Below, in pieces: positions 1 to 11,319 of a stretch of 64,000 nt of DNA (its first letter is position 1; the number at the start of each line of letters is the position of its first letter). The position numbers and the translations under genes were made by a program. The notes beneath the pieces were generated by a model. That model did no database searches, was not told the DNA's origin, and was given only the letters and a program-made list of their open reading frames with translations. Source of the stretch: Micrasema longulum (taxonomy: Eukaryota > Arthropoda > Insecta > Trichoptera > Brachycentridae); the NCBI GenBank assembly GCA_022494885.1, contig JAGVSM010001242.1:62001-126000 (forward strand). Direction: 5' to 3'.

Positions 1-27
1 CTTATTTCCTAACAATATATATATAAT

Positions 28-273
28 ATGATCTTTGCTTTACAAAACATGACAGAGAAATTTGTTGCTAAAAACCGAAAGCTTTTTTGTGCATTTGTCG
101 ATCTCCAAAAAGCGTTTGATAGAATTGAAAAAATATGGAAGGTGTTATCGCAATACGGAGTTAGCGGAAATCTGACACGAGCTGTTGCTTCTCTGTATAA
201 AGACAGCATAGCATGTGTTAGGGTAAACGAATCATACACATTGTGGTTTGACATTCATGAAGAAGTGAAGCTC
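28..273 (+). pseudogene. non-LTR retrotransposon reverse transcriptase fragment
   Basis: Translation from about base 28 gives a piece of a LINE reverse transcriptase. It runs from an 'IFAL..MTEKF' stretch, through motif A (FVDLQKAFDRI, with the catalytic Asp and the AFD signature), to 'W..L..YGV.GNL...V.SLY' and 'WFDI'. Known LINE RTs continue here with the VRQGC and YADD boxes, which are absent. The reading frame is open for 109 codons, but the last part is SINE sequence, because a tRNA-like SINE begins at about 278 and ends the homology. The frame is closed just upstream of base 28 (TAA at 10-12). This is a dead fragment, not a host gene. I am fairly sure of the family, less so of the clade. 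Confidence 0.7.
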
Positions 274-277
274 CAGT

Positions 278-380
278 CGGCCTCGTGGTGTAATGGTCAG
301 CGTGTTTGCTTATCAAACAAGAGGTCTCGGGTTGAATTCCCGACATGGTTGATATGAAATACTTGTTTATACAGATTACA
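278..380 (+). repeat. tRNA-derived SINE, family B copy
   Basis: It starts with GGCCTCGTGGTGTAATGGTC (box A-like) and reaches a box B-like GGGTTGAATTCCC at 329-341, then a 'GACATGGTTGATATGAAAT' tail shared with copies near 30403, 54775 and (reverse strand) 6190 and 49600. It directly abuts the LINE RT fragment. Confidence 0.6.
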
Positions 381-1804
381 TCGTTGATTACAGATTAACT
401 TGACGTTAATTCTCAAGATTTAGAGAGATGTAATGATAATCCATTATAAATATGGTAATATACCATAAATATAAAAAATATAATGGGGTTTTTAGGAAGG
501 CTATAATTATAGACAAAATACCTCATAAGATTCTGTGTTCTGGCAAATCGAAACGACAATATGATTACAAATTCAATAACATAGTACTTACATGCGGTAA
601 GGCGATGCTTCCACGAAATACCAAACTACATTTAAGCTTTTGTTGAATTACACGTTTATTCACAAATTTTGCTTTTCAAATGCACGGTCTGTCGCGGTAT
701 TGCCATACTCAAATTATAAAGTACGAATAAAATATTAATTGGACCCGTGCTTGATTACGCGCTGCTTAAATGGGGCAGGATGAAATATAATCGTTACAAT
801 GTCTAGTGCGAGGACGAAAAATATTTAAATTTATTTTAGCCAGTAAATCGGGAAAATTGATACGATTATTAAGTCAATTATAAATAAATAATCGATCTGC
901 AATCGTGCACTTTTTATAAAGGCAGAGTAAGTTTAGATTACTAAAGATAGAGAATTTATATTCCGATTTTTTTTTTCAAATTAAGTAGTTTGTAGGGGAC
1001 TGAATTAGTTCTTAAATCTGCAGAACTGCGATTGTGATAAAAAAGCTTTTTTATTTTTATTTACAACACAGAGACACTAAATTATCAATTTGGTGAAGGC
1101 GGATAGTGTGCTTCGAATATATTGAAATACAATTTGATTAAAGTCGCATGATTATCAAAGGGGATGAAATAGAACAAAAGTAATATAAAACGATTCCAAG
1201 TTTAAAGAACAATTATTTCAGGATGTGTAAATAGTCCTTTGACATTTAATAAAGCCCTTGTACACTTACTTACTCAGGAAATAATGGAAAACATTGTTAT
1301 ATTTGAGTTTGGCGAGTAAAACGTACCTACGTACTGATGTAACTGTTAAATTGTACTTTTTCTCAACTGTGGTGACCAATTTTCGTCCTTTATTGTGTTT
1401 ACACTGTTTCATTTAAATAAATAGGAAATAATGTACAGAATTTCCGAAATTCGAAACCATCTACATTTTAAGATCTTTGTAACTCTTTTTTTTTCAAAGT
1501 AATCTGGAATATTCGATTCTTGTCGATTTATCCCCTTGTAGACAGACAATGGCAATTGAGGAAATTCAGTGTTTATCTATTATTTTTTATTTGTTAATTG
1601 GACTATTAAATATAATTTTTATGTATCGAATTATCAGCTCTATGAATTTCTAAAGTTTTTTATTTCTGAAATTACTCCGCATGTGCCGTCAGAGGGAGGT
1701 TCTTATCCGCTTTTTCTTGATCAGTTCTGCCGATTGGTCCGTTTACGGTAAGTAAACTGGATATCTTTTACTGTTATCTTATCATTGGTTGATTCATATG
1801 AACA
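381..1804. other. AT-rich intergenic sequence, nothing recognised
   Basis: Only short chance ORFs are present (for example 452-646), with no recognisable motif, splice structure or repeat copy that I could match elsewhere in the window. Confidence 0.5.
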
Positions 1805-3477
1805 AATGACGTCGTTCAAAGTAGTTACCTTTTATGAAAATATTTTTGATTATTTTTTCCGTACATTTTTAAGAAACTTTGCGGTACAATATAATGCTTT
1901 AATTTTTACCGCGCGCAATGAATAATTTTTTCAATCCAATTTCCCGTAGGGCTGAAGTTCCTCATTTGTGAGTAATTATTTTTCATTTTTGAACGGATTT
2001 TCATCATGAACAGACTTTTATCATGATCAAACCTGGTGCTACGCAGAAATCGCAATCGCAAATATTTGCGCACTAGCGGGCATGTTGCCAAATTGAATTT
2101 TTTTCCAACCTACCAACAAAAAAAGGTGTTCTTCATATATATTTTTATTTCAAAAGGAATATGAATGCAAGAAAAAATTAAATAGATCCAAAAAAAATTA
2201 CATAAGTTTATATATAAATTAACATCGATACTAGTTTTCAATTGGAAAAGGAAATAAAGAGAATGAAAGAGTAAAGATTGAGATGAAATGCGGTTTGACT
2301 TTTCTACATAACAACATATTTTCTCCCTTGATTGTAGCATTAGAGCAAAGATTTATTAACACAACATAGACATTTTTTATTGGCGAGTTTCTATTGGTTT
2401 TTTTTTTAGTATGGGAACTAGAACTATCCAAAAACCCTTTAAAAAACCCAGTTGTATCTTCTGTTTTTGGACGTACAGTAAACAAATATAAGTATTATTT
2501 TTAAATGCAAAAGATTCCGACACAGAAAATTTCATTCTCATACTCATTTAAAAAAAAAAACGAACAATTCGGTTCAGTGTTTGGGTGCGGAAAACCGGAC
2601 AGAGAAATCGTCGATTTTAAATAGGCATAATCCGTCCGATGTGCAATTGTCTTTTTTGCACAGTATTGTGGATGCATTTGCAAGGAAATATCAGAAAATT
2701 AATGTTCAAAAAAACACATTTGAGTTTAGTAGAGCGTTAGGACTATGTGAAAAGAAGTGAGAAGGTGTGATAATCTATCCGCTATGGTTGCACTGTCTAA
2801 TTTTAAGCCATTTCAGTTGTTCATGTAACCCTAGATGTGTTTTTTTTTAAAGAAAAGATGACGGTTATTGTTTTTCAATTAATTATAACGAATTGATCAT
2901 TAATAAATTATCAAAATCTACAATTGATTAACTGGTTTCTGTTTAAGGACCCCAAGTACGTTTTGTATATCTACTACTTTTTAAAAACTGTTAACAGGTC
3001 TGTGGCCTCGTGATTTCAAGTTTTAATTGAAAATAATTAATTGAATAATATTACATAATAATCTACATCACTTATCTACATAACGAAACCTTTTAGTATG
3101 CATACAGAATACAAAATAAACTCAGATTTATCTACAAAAAATAATCACGTAACAGTCTAACAACCACAAAGGCTTATTCAATTCTTGACGACTACTGGAA
3201 GATATTATAGGCGAGATTGCGATTTCTGCGTAGCATCAGGTTCGATCATGATAAAAGTCTGTTCATGATGAAAATCCGTTCAAAAATGAATGCGCGAAAA
3301 ATAATTACTCACAAATGAGGAACTTCAGCCCTACGGGAAATTGGATTGAAAAAATTATTTATTGCGCGCGGTAAAAATCAAAGCATTATATTGTACCGCA
3401 CAGTTTCTTAAAAATGTACGGAAAAAATAATCAAAAATATTTTCATAAAAGGTAACTACTTTGAACGACGTCATTAG
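1805..3477. mobile_element. long-inverted-repeat (foldback) element, 1.67 kb
   Basis: About 260 bp at 1805-2064 reappears as its reverse complement at 3208-3477 with only scattered differences. The outer ends read AATGACGTCGTTCAAAGTAG and its mirror. The arms enclose about 1.14 kb of AT-rich DNA with no recognisable transposase, so this would be a non-autonomous foldback or long-TIR element. The flanks just outside the arms look like decayed continuations of the repeat, and I could not define a target-site duplication. Confidence 0.65.
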
Positions 3478-3484
3478 TTCGAAT

Positions 3485-3618
3485 CTTGTATTGTATGTGG
3501 ACTAGTGCGACCTCTAAGCCTCACGCTTTTTATCGTTTTTCTCAATTATACGTATAATTGAGAAAAACGATAAAAAGCGTGAGGCTTAGAGGTCACACTA
3601 GTCTACATACAATACAAG
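3485..3618. repeat. 134-bp near-perfect palindrome with no spacer
   Basis: The arms 3485-3551 and 3552-3618 meet at a central CG and differ at only two of 67 positions. The right arm continues into a dispersed repeat (3585-3880), so the palindrome looks like two copies of that repeat's end joined head to head. Confidence 0.85.
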
Positions 3619-3880
3619 ACTCTCATTTTTTTAAATGATGAAGTCATATTTTTTGTAATTTCTAAATGGAAATTTGGCACCGAATTATCAAATATCAACG
3701 AATAAAAAACGCAGGATTTTAATACAAAAATATTTATCCTTGCAATTTGAAAAATGAATGTAACGTTGTTGCAGCAATAAATCTGTATAAGAGAGAGCTC
3801 GAAGATATAACTCATAATTTGGAAGACAAAGACGATGTTTTGTGGCCGGCGTTTGTGAGAAAGAGGTTAAGTTAGTTATT
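3585..3880 (+). repeat. dispersed repeat family C, copy 1
   Basis: The sequence matches 15555-15840 in the same order (blocks 'TACAATACAAGAC', 'AAATGATGAAGT', 'ATATTTATCCTT', 'GAAGACAAAGACG', 'TGTGGCCGG') and a reverse-strand copy at 34240-34420. No coding potential was recognised. Confidence 0.6.
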
Positions 3881-4065
3881 GGAAGTAAGCGGGAGTGGAC
3901 GTTAGTTAAATGAAAGGCCATTTAACAATGTTGCCTACGTCACTGATCTTCAGGACTGCCAACTGCTTTGTGGATACCTTTTCTGAGGAGCCACACTAGT
4001 ATTTATTTATTTTACTTCAATATATATTTTTTTAATGTGTTTTATTACTACTCATTTGTTTGCCT

Positions 4066-4110
4066 CGTGGTCAGATGGCCAGAATATTTATCATCTCACT
4101 GTTTATCATC
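4066..4110 (+). repeat. short SINE B head remnant
   Basis: GCCTCGTGGTCAGATGGCCAG resembles the box A region of the SINE B copies. No box B follows, so this is a truncated relic. Confidence 0.3.
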
Positions 4111-4164
4111 TCACAATATCTTTTGGAATTAACAATTACCGTGTGACCTCTATAATTTAAAAAA

Positions 4165-4738
4165 AATAAGACCCAATGATTTATCTGCCCAAAATAGCAG
4201 ACCAAAGAGTCACCTTTTTACTGTGCAATGGTTCTTCGTGCATTTTTTTGGAATTTTCCATACTCCAGTAATGAAATTTTGTTTGTTGACATAACCTACC
4301 TAATTGAAATGTGCTTCGTCACTGAAGAAAAGGTTTTTTTGTTCGTGTTTCCGTAAAAAAAGTCGCTAACGTCTTCTCGACATAAATTATTCTTGCCTGA
4401 TAGTGATTTTCATAACATATTTGGACCATCTGTATTTGGTAAGGATAGAACTTGAGTTTTTTTTTTTTCATGCAATGTTGATCTAGCGATCCCTAAAGCC
4501 GACGATCGCGCTCTTTGTGACATTCGTGGATTTTGCACAATAAAATCACACACTCGTTAGATGTTTTCTTCAGTCGATACAGAAGGAACTGGATCTTGGC
4601 GACGAGATGGTTTGGCTGATTCTGAAGTTCTAAATTTTGTTATCCAATATCAAATCAAGTTTTTTGAAGGCGCATCGCGTATTCGTGGAATATTGTAACG
4701 ATTACAGAACTTGCGCTGCGCCGTAATAAGCGAAAAAT
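4165..4738 (-). pseudogene. Tc1/mariner-superfamily transposase remnant
   Basis: Minus-strand translation gives FSDEAHF, the first catalytic Asp block of a DDE transposase, followed by 'GYVNKQNF' and 'W.IP', typical of a Tc/mariner-like family widespread in insects. Toward the N-terminus are 'YPYQIQMVQ' and an HTH-like 'ARSSALGIARSTLHEKK' block. There are in-frame stops (one just after SDEAHFN) and frame changes, so it is dead. The poly-T run of a LINE tail abuts it at 4741, suggesting a LINE inserted into or beside the older DNA transposon. Confidence 0.7.
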
Positions 4739-4740
4739 TG

Positions 4741-5195
4741 CTTTTTTTTTCTTTTTTTTATTTGAAAATTTATTTATACCCACCCTTACGGATCATTATA
4801 TTCATATAACATAAAATAATATAAACATTTTTCATTCATACTCTGTTTTTAAAATAATATTTTTTACTTCTTTTGAAAAGTTTGTCTGAGTCTTTTGTTT
4901 AGTTTTGTCTGGTAGTTTATTGTATAATTTCAGTCCCTGGTTCATTAGTCTTGATTGTCCTTGTCTTGTTTTAGAAAGTTGCATATGGTCTGATATTCTC
5001 GTATTATGTCCATGTTGACTACAATTTTTTACAAGTTTTTTTCTTCGTCTACAATTACATTAGTGGCTAATTTATGGATAAATTTAAATGATTCTAGTTG
5101 AAAGAGTTCAGTTATATTTAATTGCTTAGTTTGTCTAAAAAGTTATCTAGTTGCAGTTAAAAAGGGAAGGTCATATACTAACTTTAATATTTTAT
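4741..5195 (-). pseudogene. LINE C-terminal and 3' end fragment
   Basis: A poly-T run at 4741-4770 marks the poly-A tail of a minus-strand retroelement. Translation upstream of it gives 'HGHNTRISDHMQLSKT' and 'GLKLYNKLP', the conserved C-terminal block of non-LTR retrotransposon ORF2 proteins (NTR..., then G.+.+N.LP). The reading frame is interrupted and truncated at its 5' end. A comparable block is in the copy at 54072-54330. Confidence 0.6.
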
Positions 5196-5404
5196 TTTGT
5201 TAAATACGCTTCGATCGCAAACGCACGATGCTCTCTCGACCAACGTTCCATTGCGACTAAAAAACTCAACGCTGGCGCTCTGAATGCCGTGCCTCGCGTT
5301 CCTCTAGCTTCCCGCGTTCAAAAGTAATAACTGTTCTAAATGTGAAAATTGCTACAGACACCTGTATTTATTTCATTAAAAATAATTTTGTTTATTTTAT
5401 ATTT

Positions 5405-5530
5405 TTTCTTCTTTATTCCCTTTCCAAACCTAAAGTGCATAGGGCACTGTATCGGTACACCAATCGTAGTGTATCTAGATAATTTTTATTACAGTCTTAT
5501 TTTTCAGATGCCAGTCCATGGACTATGAAA
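5405..5530 (-). repeat. SINE B tail fragment
   Basis: Blocks 'TTCCCTTTCCAAACC', 'GCATAGGGCACTG' and 'GATGCCAGTCCATGGACTATG' correspond to the 3' body of the SINE-like element at 49425-49665. The tRNA head is lacking, because a family D foldback arm follows directly. Confidence 0.45.
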
Positions 5531-5531
5531 T

Positions 5532-5652
5532 ATTCTTTATTAATATCCCTACAGAGATGAGGTAGAATTTTTTCAAATTCAGGATTATGGATATTCGAGC
5601 GTTTACAGGGCTTATGACCTGTCATTGGCTGGGTTAAGTGGCCACTTTACGT
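5532..5652 (-). repeat. foldback family D arm (partner of 5919-6165)
   Basis: This is the reverse complement of the interior of the MITE at 5919-6165. Shared blocks include the 'TAATATCCCTACAGAGATGA' segment and the family core reading, on the minus strand, CCAGCCAATGACAGGTCATA. It forms an inverted pair with the copy about 330 bp away. Confidence 0.7.
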
Positions 5653-5918
5653 TTTACAACATTCCCCATTCCGCTTATTAGCGAATATCGACACAGGTAA
5701 CATTTTGATTTTTGTATATATCTTATTAAAATGAGAAACCATTCACTAGCGTGTTGGAGCGCCATCTATGTATTGATATTGAAGTTAAGTATTTTTAATT
5801 AGCATATTACTTTATTTTTATGTATTTAAGACTCTTCCGAGTTAAATTAAGTACTAGTAATCGCCTGCAGATGATTCTGCAATTTATTTATACTTATATT
5901 TTGACCAGATCTTATTAC

Positions 5919-6165
5919 ACAACATTATTTTTTGGTATGTGTATTTTTTGTACATACACAAATCTGGATTTCTCCCTGGCCACTTAACCCAGCCAATGAC
6001 AGGTCATAAGCCCTGTAAACTCTCGAATATCCATAATCCTAAATTTGAAAAAAATCTACTTCATCTCTGTAGGGATATTAATAAAAAATATATACCTACT
6101 CCCCCTCGGGAGAAATCCAGATTTGTGTATGTACAAAAAATACACATACCAAAAAATAATGTTGT
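5919..6165. mobile_element. 247-bp MITE-like element with 58-bp identical TIRs
   Basis: Positions 5919-5976 and 6108-6165 are exact reverse complements over 58 bases (outer end ACAACATTATTTTTTGGTAT). The 131-bp interior carries the family D core. No convincing target-site duplication is visible and there is no coding capacity. It is similar in length and layout to the element at 40347-40603 but has different TIR sequence. Confidence 0.8.
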
Positions 6166-6189
6166 ATAAAATATTCGTTAAAACACCGT

Positions 6190-6255
6190 TTAAAAAAAAT
6201 ATTTTACATCAACCATGTTGAAAATCGAACCTAAGACCTCTTGCATGGTAGGCAT
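6190..6255 (-). repeat. SINE B remnant
   Basis: The minus strand reads through 'GGTCTTAGGTTCGATTTTCAA' (box B-like) and 'CATGGTTGATGTAAAATATT', the SINE B signature. The box A region is replaced by unrelated sequence after a poly-T run. Confidence 0.45.
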
Positions 6256-6439
6256 TTTTTTTTTCTGGACGTAAAATCTATCATGGACGCCCAGTCTTTC
6301 TGACAGGATAGTGCTGGACTCGTACTAGCTAAAACCTACCGTCTTCTATTGCGAGCCGATCTCTACCTTACGGTCTACCCGAGTTCGCTAATTTGTCAGA
6401 ATAACATATTTCTATCTTGTTGGCTATACAGGAAGAGGT

Positions 6440-7276
6440 GCCAATCTTATTTTGTCCATTTCCTTCATTGACATAATGGACTACATGAAGCTTCTTACTA
6501 AGATCCAGGCTTCATGTGACTGCAACATAGCATTACTACTACCCATTCTAGATTACGCTGATGTTTCCATGACTGATTTAAGCTGTGAGCAACTCGATAA
6601 ACTTGAACGACTTCGGAATACATGCATAAGGTACATTTTTGGTCTTAGGAAATATGACCACATTTCTGATTATCGTAGGCAACTGAAATGGTTCAAAATT
6701 AGACAGCGGAGAGACTACCACTCCCTCTCACTTCTGTTCAATGTACTTCATAGTCGTAACGCTCCTATATACCTGCGTGAAAAATTTCAACGCTTATCAG
6801 TTCATGGTTTACCTCCTCGTTCTAATTCTCCAGGCACTCTTTTAATACCCATCCACAATTCCTCTTTCTTCTCTAACTCATATAGTGTCCATGCGGCTCG
6901 ACTGTGGAATCATCTCCCATCCACCATCAAAGATGTTACTACATTATCTCTGTTTAAATCACGTCTGAAGAAACATCTCCTTTCTCTTCCTTAATCTCTC
7001 CTCCTTTTCTTTTTCCTCTTTCCTCTTTTTTCCTTTTTCCCATTGAGTAATAGTTTTGATTTAAGGTGATTTATAAACAAATACGTTTATTTCCATTTTT
7101 ATATACTTTTAGCTTTTTAGTATTTTTTTTTTCTATTGAATATGTTCTGTTACTTGAATTATAAAAATAAAACTTTTATTTTATTGGTTGGTTGGAAAAA
7201 ATTGCCATTTGGTAATGAACCCGCCAATGTACAAATAACATTATGTACAAAAGTTAAATAAATAAAAATAAATATA
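6440..7276 (+). pseudogene. LINE-1-type family, copy 1: ORF2 C-terminus plus 3' UTR
   Basis: A 180-codon ORF (6452-6994) encodes only the C-terminal region of a jockey/CR1-like non-LTR retrotransposon. It shows 'PILDYADV', 'LDKLERLRNTCIRYIFGL', 'HAARLWNHLP' and a final 'FKSRLKKHLL' block. Reverse transcriptase and endonuclease are missing (5' truncation). After the stop comes a C/T-rich stretch, then a 3' UTR with 'GGTTGGTTGG' and 'GAACCCGCCAATGTAC', ending in an AAATAAA-rich tail near 7276. Two more copies of this 3' end lie at 41797-42541 and 56640-57046. The ORF is open here but is not a host gene. Confidence 0.85.
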
Positions 7277-9066
7277 GTCAACAATTCAGTCTACATCAAC
7301 ATTTCTCCCCATTTGAGAGGCAAATGCTTTTACTTCTTCACCAGAAGGCCGTGGGCATGCAGGCAGAAATCACTAACATCATTGTTTTTCTGAATTTATG
7401 TTTTGATATTTATATGCAAATACTGAGATAGATATTATGTTCTAATCATCGGAAATTGCCAGTTATTACTATGTCTGTATTGACTGCGTAGAACGACCCT
7501 ATCTCTCTTAGTTCTCGATTTACCACTTCTTTATTTCTTAAAACCGTTTTCAAATGTTTATTTTGTTTGTGTCAGAAAATGTTTTTCAAAACTATTAACC
7601 TTAAAGTTGAATGTTCACAATAAAACAAAATTAAATGAAAAACATAGAGATTGAGACACTACAATTCATAAAACGATGATTAATTTAGAATACTGTTTTT
7701 GGAGTTAGCGATTTCTGCTTGCGCGCCCACGATACACAAAATTTTATTTTATGAATAAATAAATAGGTTTACATATTTGATCAAACGCGTTTTATGTATG
7801 TCCAAATCGCAATAAATCAAAAAGGCTTAGGCAAGGAGAAAATATGAGGTTTCTACTCTCAATTCACCCATTTCTGCACGTACTCCCCTGTACCAGTGTT
7901 CAAAGGAACAAGTAAGGATGATTTCCTTTGAGATTCGCCTGTACACACATAACTATATTACATCCATATATTCCATTATTATAATGCCCCGTGAGGCATC
8001 TGATTGTCCTAGAAGCTGAATTTAAAACGTGTTTCTAAATAATAATGTTGAGCCCTCTTTTCGAGAAATTTTAATACGTCAACAGGAATTAGGGGATTCG
8101 AAAATGAATAGGTAATGAAAAGATACCCAGATCCCCCAAAGAATTGCAAAAAGTGTTTTACAATGAATCGTTTTTATTTAATTTGTATTCAGTTTAGTTC
8201 AGTGGCACGTTGTAATAATAATTGAAAATACAAGCCTTAACAATGTTTTCACTGGATTTCATTAACACGATGTTTTTTATAAAATGGGAAGGTAATTTAT
8301 TTTACTGACTAATTTTTATAAATAGCAGAGGATTGATTTTACCGATTGACAGTGATTTTATTACATGAACAATTTTTACTAAATCTTATGTAATTTTGCC
8401 TGCATTTTACCGATATTTTGAATTTTGTTTTTTTTTTGTAATTTAATGTTTTACTACCAAATTACCAAATAGAAGCCATAGAAAATATTGTTTTAACAAT
8501 ATATTTTTATTTCCCCAACAGCACATTAGTCTGTATGAATCAATTTTGGGAAATAATTGGACGACTTAAGGTGTCCCGACAATACACAATTGTATAGTTT
8601 TTGGCGTGCTTGGGAATGACGCGCATTCTGTTATTTGTTTACCGTTGTAGGTAAAGAGAATATCTATACCGTATTATTACTTTACTACTCGTATCACACT
8701 TTAAATAACCAAATTTGTGAACCACTCAAACTATGAAACATATATTGTTTGAAGTTGCAATGCCACGCAATCATGTGAACAGTCCTGACAACTTTTGTTA
8801 CCTGTGTCAAAAAAGAAACATTACCCTGTATTTAAAAAAATACATATGAACTGTACTTAGGTAAAAAAAACTAGGTAAAAGAGACGTTAGCAAGAAATAC
8901 AGGCAAAATCGAGTACGAATATGTTTTGTAAATAAATCATGTTATTATTGTTATTCCTTAAAAAAACGTATTTACGAAATTTCTTACGCGTTTTACTCTT
9001 AAAACCTTACGTGCTGGAATTCATAAAGCAAATTTAGAATCAACAGGAAAACTTTTTTTAGAATCA
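7277..9066. other. AT-rich intergenic sequence, nothing recognised
   Basis: No supportable ORF, RNA gene or repeat match was found in this stretch by eye. Confidence 0.45.
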
Positions 9067-9067
9067 C

Positions 9068-9480
9068 TTCCTTTTTTTTTTTATTTTTACAATAAACATA
9101 AGTGATAAAACAGAGTATTCAAAAAATAAAGCATCCTTACATAGCAACAAAATACATATTAATAGTAAAAATAGTTAACAAAAAATCCCACAAAGGCATG
9201 GCCTGTTCGTGGGTTTTCAAGAAAATGTTAATAAATTTTTGCTCCCATAATAAATAATGGACAGCTATAATTATTTTGTAACATAAGAAAAAAAATGTAA
9301 AATATTCTGTAGAAGATTATATCGCATTTTTTTTAATAGTAATGAAAAAAGGAAATAAAAAATATTTAAAAAAAAACACAAAAATATTCCTTATTATTAA
9401 AGAGCATCAAAATAAATCATAGAGAAAAGAGTTCATATCTTTAGTTTGAATCCAGGATAGTGCGTGTTTTTTAAAAGAAT
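9068..9480 (-). repeat. LINE 3' UTR-only copy (poly-T start)
   Basis: It begins with a poly-T run and then matches 58083-58450 almost block for block, including 'AAAATCCCACAAAGGCATGG', 'CCTGTTCGTGGGTTT' and 'GTTCATATCTTTAGTTTGAA'. At 58 kb the same sequence is followed by degenerate RT coding sequence, so this copy is a severely 5'-truncated minus-strand LINE insertion. Confidence 0.7.
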
Positions 9481-9830
9481 AAAAATTTTGAAAGTTTTGA
9501 ATCAATTAAATATTATCAGTAAAAAAAGAATTAAAGATTTCTGGGCCAATAAAATATGCATGTCTCTGTGCGAGCCTCGTTTTACAATGTGGTATTTCTA
9601 ACACACTATTTAATTTCACTCATTTCTATTTCTTTGCTGCAGTAGCATTCAAAACGTTGAATTAAGTCACTCAGTCTTATAAATCAATAAATAAAAAAAA
9701 TGTGTTGATATCCGTCACATACATTTAAACAAGTTTGAATGAAAAAAAATTGAGAATAAGATATTTCATATAACTTATCGACATTTCAATGTGTACCGGT
9801 TTCGTCAGGACACTAATGGGTTTTTTTTGC

Positions 9831-9945
9831 GAATCGGGTTGTGGTCCCGTGGCTAGTGCCGTAGTAGTTTGGACACCACTTTACCCCGACACGATTCCTA
9901 TTTTCTAATAGTGAGTTAACTCGTAATAGTCCCAAAAGTGAAATA
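9831..9945 (+). repeat. tRNA-derived SINE, family C-type head (SINE C)
   Basis: GGGTTGTGGTCCCGTGGCTA opens a tRNA-like head, followed by a degenerate box B region and 'TTTTCTAATAGTGAGTTA'. Reverse-strand copies are at 15930-16070 and 49005-49360. An 'ACCGGTTTCGTCAGGACAC' block just upstream (9796-9815) resembles Penelope-type termini. Confidence 0.6.
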
Positions 9946-10085
9946 TCGTGGTAAATTAAAAAACGCAAATGATTATTTTCATCAGAAAAAATAAAGACTG
10001 TTAAAATCTTAAAATGTCGGATTTCCGAATTCCAGAAATTCAGTTTATTATTTATTATTTACGTCAATAAAACCGTTTAGACAGG

Positions 10086-10200
10086 CGCCGCGTCTTGGCG
10101 GAGTTGGTTGGATGGCCAACTGTGAAACTGGCGTCGCGGGTTCGATTCCCAACCGTTGTAAGAAAAATCCACGAAAGTTTCTGTCTCGAATGTTTTGGGT
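10086..10200 (+). repeat. tRNA-like SINE head (family E)
   Basis: CTTGGCGGAGTTGGTTGGAT (box A-like) and a box B GGGTTCGATTCCC at 10138-10150 are spaced as in a tRNA gene. The sequence does not fold convincingly as a mature tRNA (no clean acceptor pairing) and continues into non-tRNA sequence, so I call it SINE-derived. Confidence 0.5.
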
Positions 10201-10447
10201 GTTGTACTGATTTTTTTAATAAATTCCTTACAAATCCTTTCTTTTCCACCTGTTGATAAGCGCCTCTAAAGTAGAAAATTAGCGGGTTATTCTTTTTATT
10301 AAAATAAAAATAAAATAAAGGACGCAAAAAACATACAATTAGCAGTTTCAAGAATAAATAGCTGTTTTCCATACTTTTTAATGTAAGTACTATACACCTT
10401 CATTATAGTAGTTTCACCAAAATATAAAACCAAAGTACTTATGTAAT

Positions 10448-10550
10448 TAGTGTACAGATATGAGACGGGTATGTCTTTAAACCAAAGACATAGAAAAGTC
10501 GATAAGTGGTTGTCTATAAATATTGACCACAAAGTTAATGCTTAAGAATT
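10448..10550 (+). repeat. Penelope-like terminal relic
   Basis: This matches the right arm at 25968-26100: 'ATGAGACGGGTATGTCT', 'GACATAGAAAAGTCGATAAGTGGTTGTCTA' (read in two parts) and 'GACCACAAAGTTAATGCTT'. It is a decayed single arm. Confidence 0.45.
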
Positions 10551-11049
10551 TATACAAATTTTATAATTTTTTGAGAACTAAATTTGTTTTTGAATCACGG
10601 GCTTTATTTACTTGTCCAAAAAAATGCATTGCCTAGGAATCTTAAAAACGTAGGTTCGTATTTTTTTTATGTCGTTTCAATCTCTGAGTTATCTGATTGT
10701 GATTTATGTTACTTTTTGAATCCCAAATGTCTAAATTTATGATGATAGAATATGTTTGACAAAAAGCCCCGGTGATTTATCTCCCAAAGCGGGCCCTTTG
10801 TGACCCTCTCCTTGTAACTGGCCGTCAAATTGTATTATGGTTACGGGTGGTTAACTTTTATTTAAACCAACTAACTTTAACCCCACGCAGATTTTTTATA
10901 CAAAATTAAAAAAAAACATTTTTCGAAGACTGGTCGCCTGCCACAAAATGACAATTGAAGTCGAGCAAATCGATTGCGTTGTTTTGGATATTTTATTATT
11001 TCAGCATTTAATTCGTGGAATAATATTTTAAACAAAAAAAAATAAAAAA

Positions 11050-11310
11050 ACGCCTAGTAAGTGAATTGGTTCAGCCGAATGAATTTCACCCACACTAATA
11101 AAAGTTTCAGCTCTTTTACTTCACAAAAGTCAACAGATGGAAGCGTTGAGAAAATGTGGATGTTTAAACATGTGTTAAATAGTAAATGTTACACAGTGTG
11201 TGAGGTGACCACTTAAACCAACCAATAACAGGTCGTAAATCGTGTAAATAAATGCATAGACTTCCAATTTCCTTCTCAAAAATGTTACCTCTCTCTATTG
11301 CAACGAATTG
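11050..11310 (+). repeat. foldback family D single copy
   Basis: This has the family blocks in order: 'TTGGTTCAGCC', 'TTTCAGCTCTTTTACTTCAC', 'CAACAGATGGAAG', the 'CACTTAAACCAACCAATAAC' core and 'CATAGACTTCC'. It aligns with 31490-31700 and, reversed, with 39690-40320. It has no inverted partner nearby. Confidence 0.65.
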
Positions 11311-11319
11311 AGAATTCTA

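Noticed and set aside
10086..10160. possible tRNA gene
   Set aside because: Box B is perfect but there is no clean cloverleaf or pol III terminator; better explained as a SINE head.
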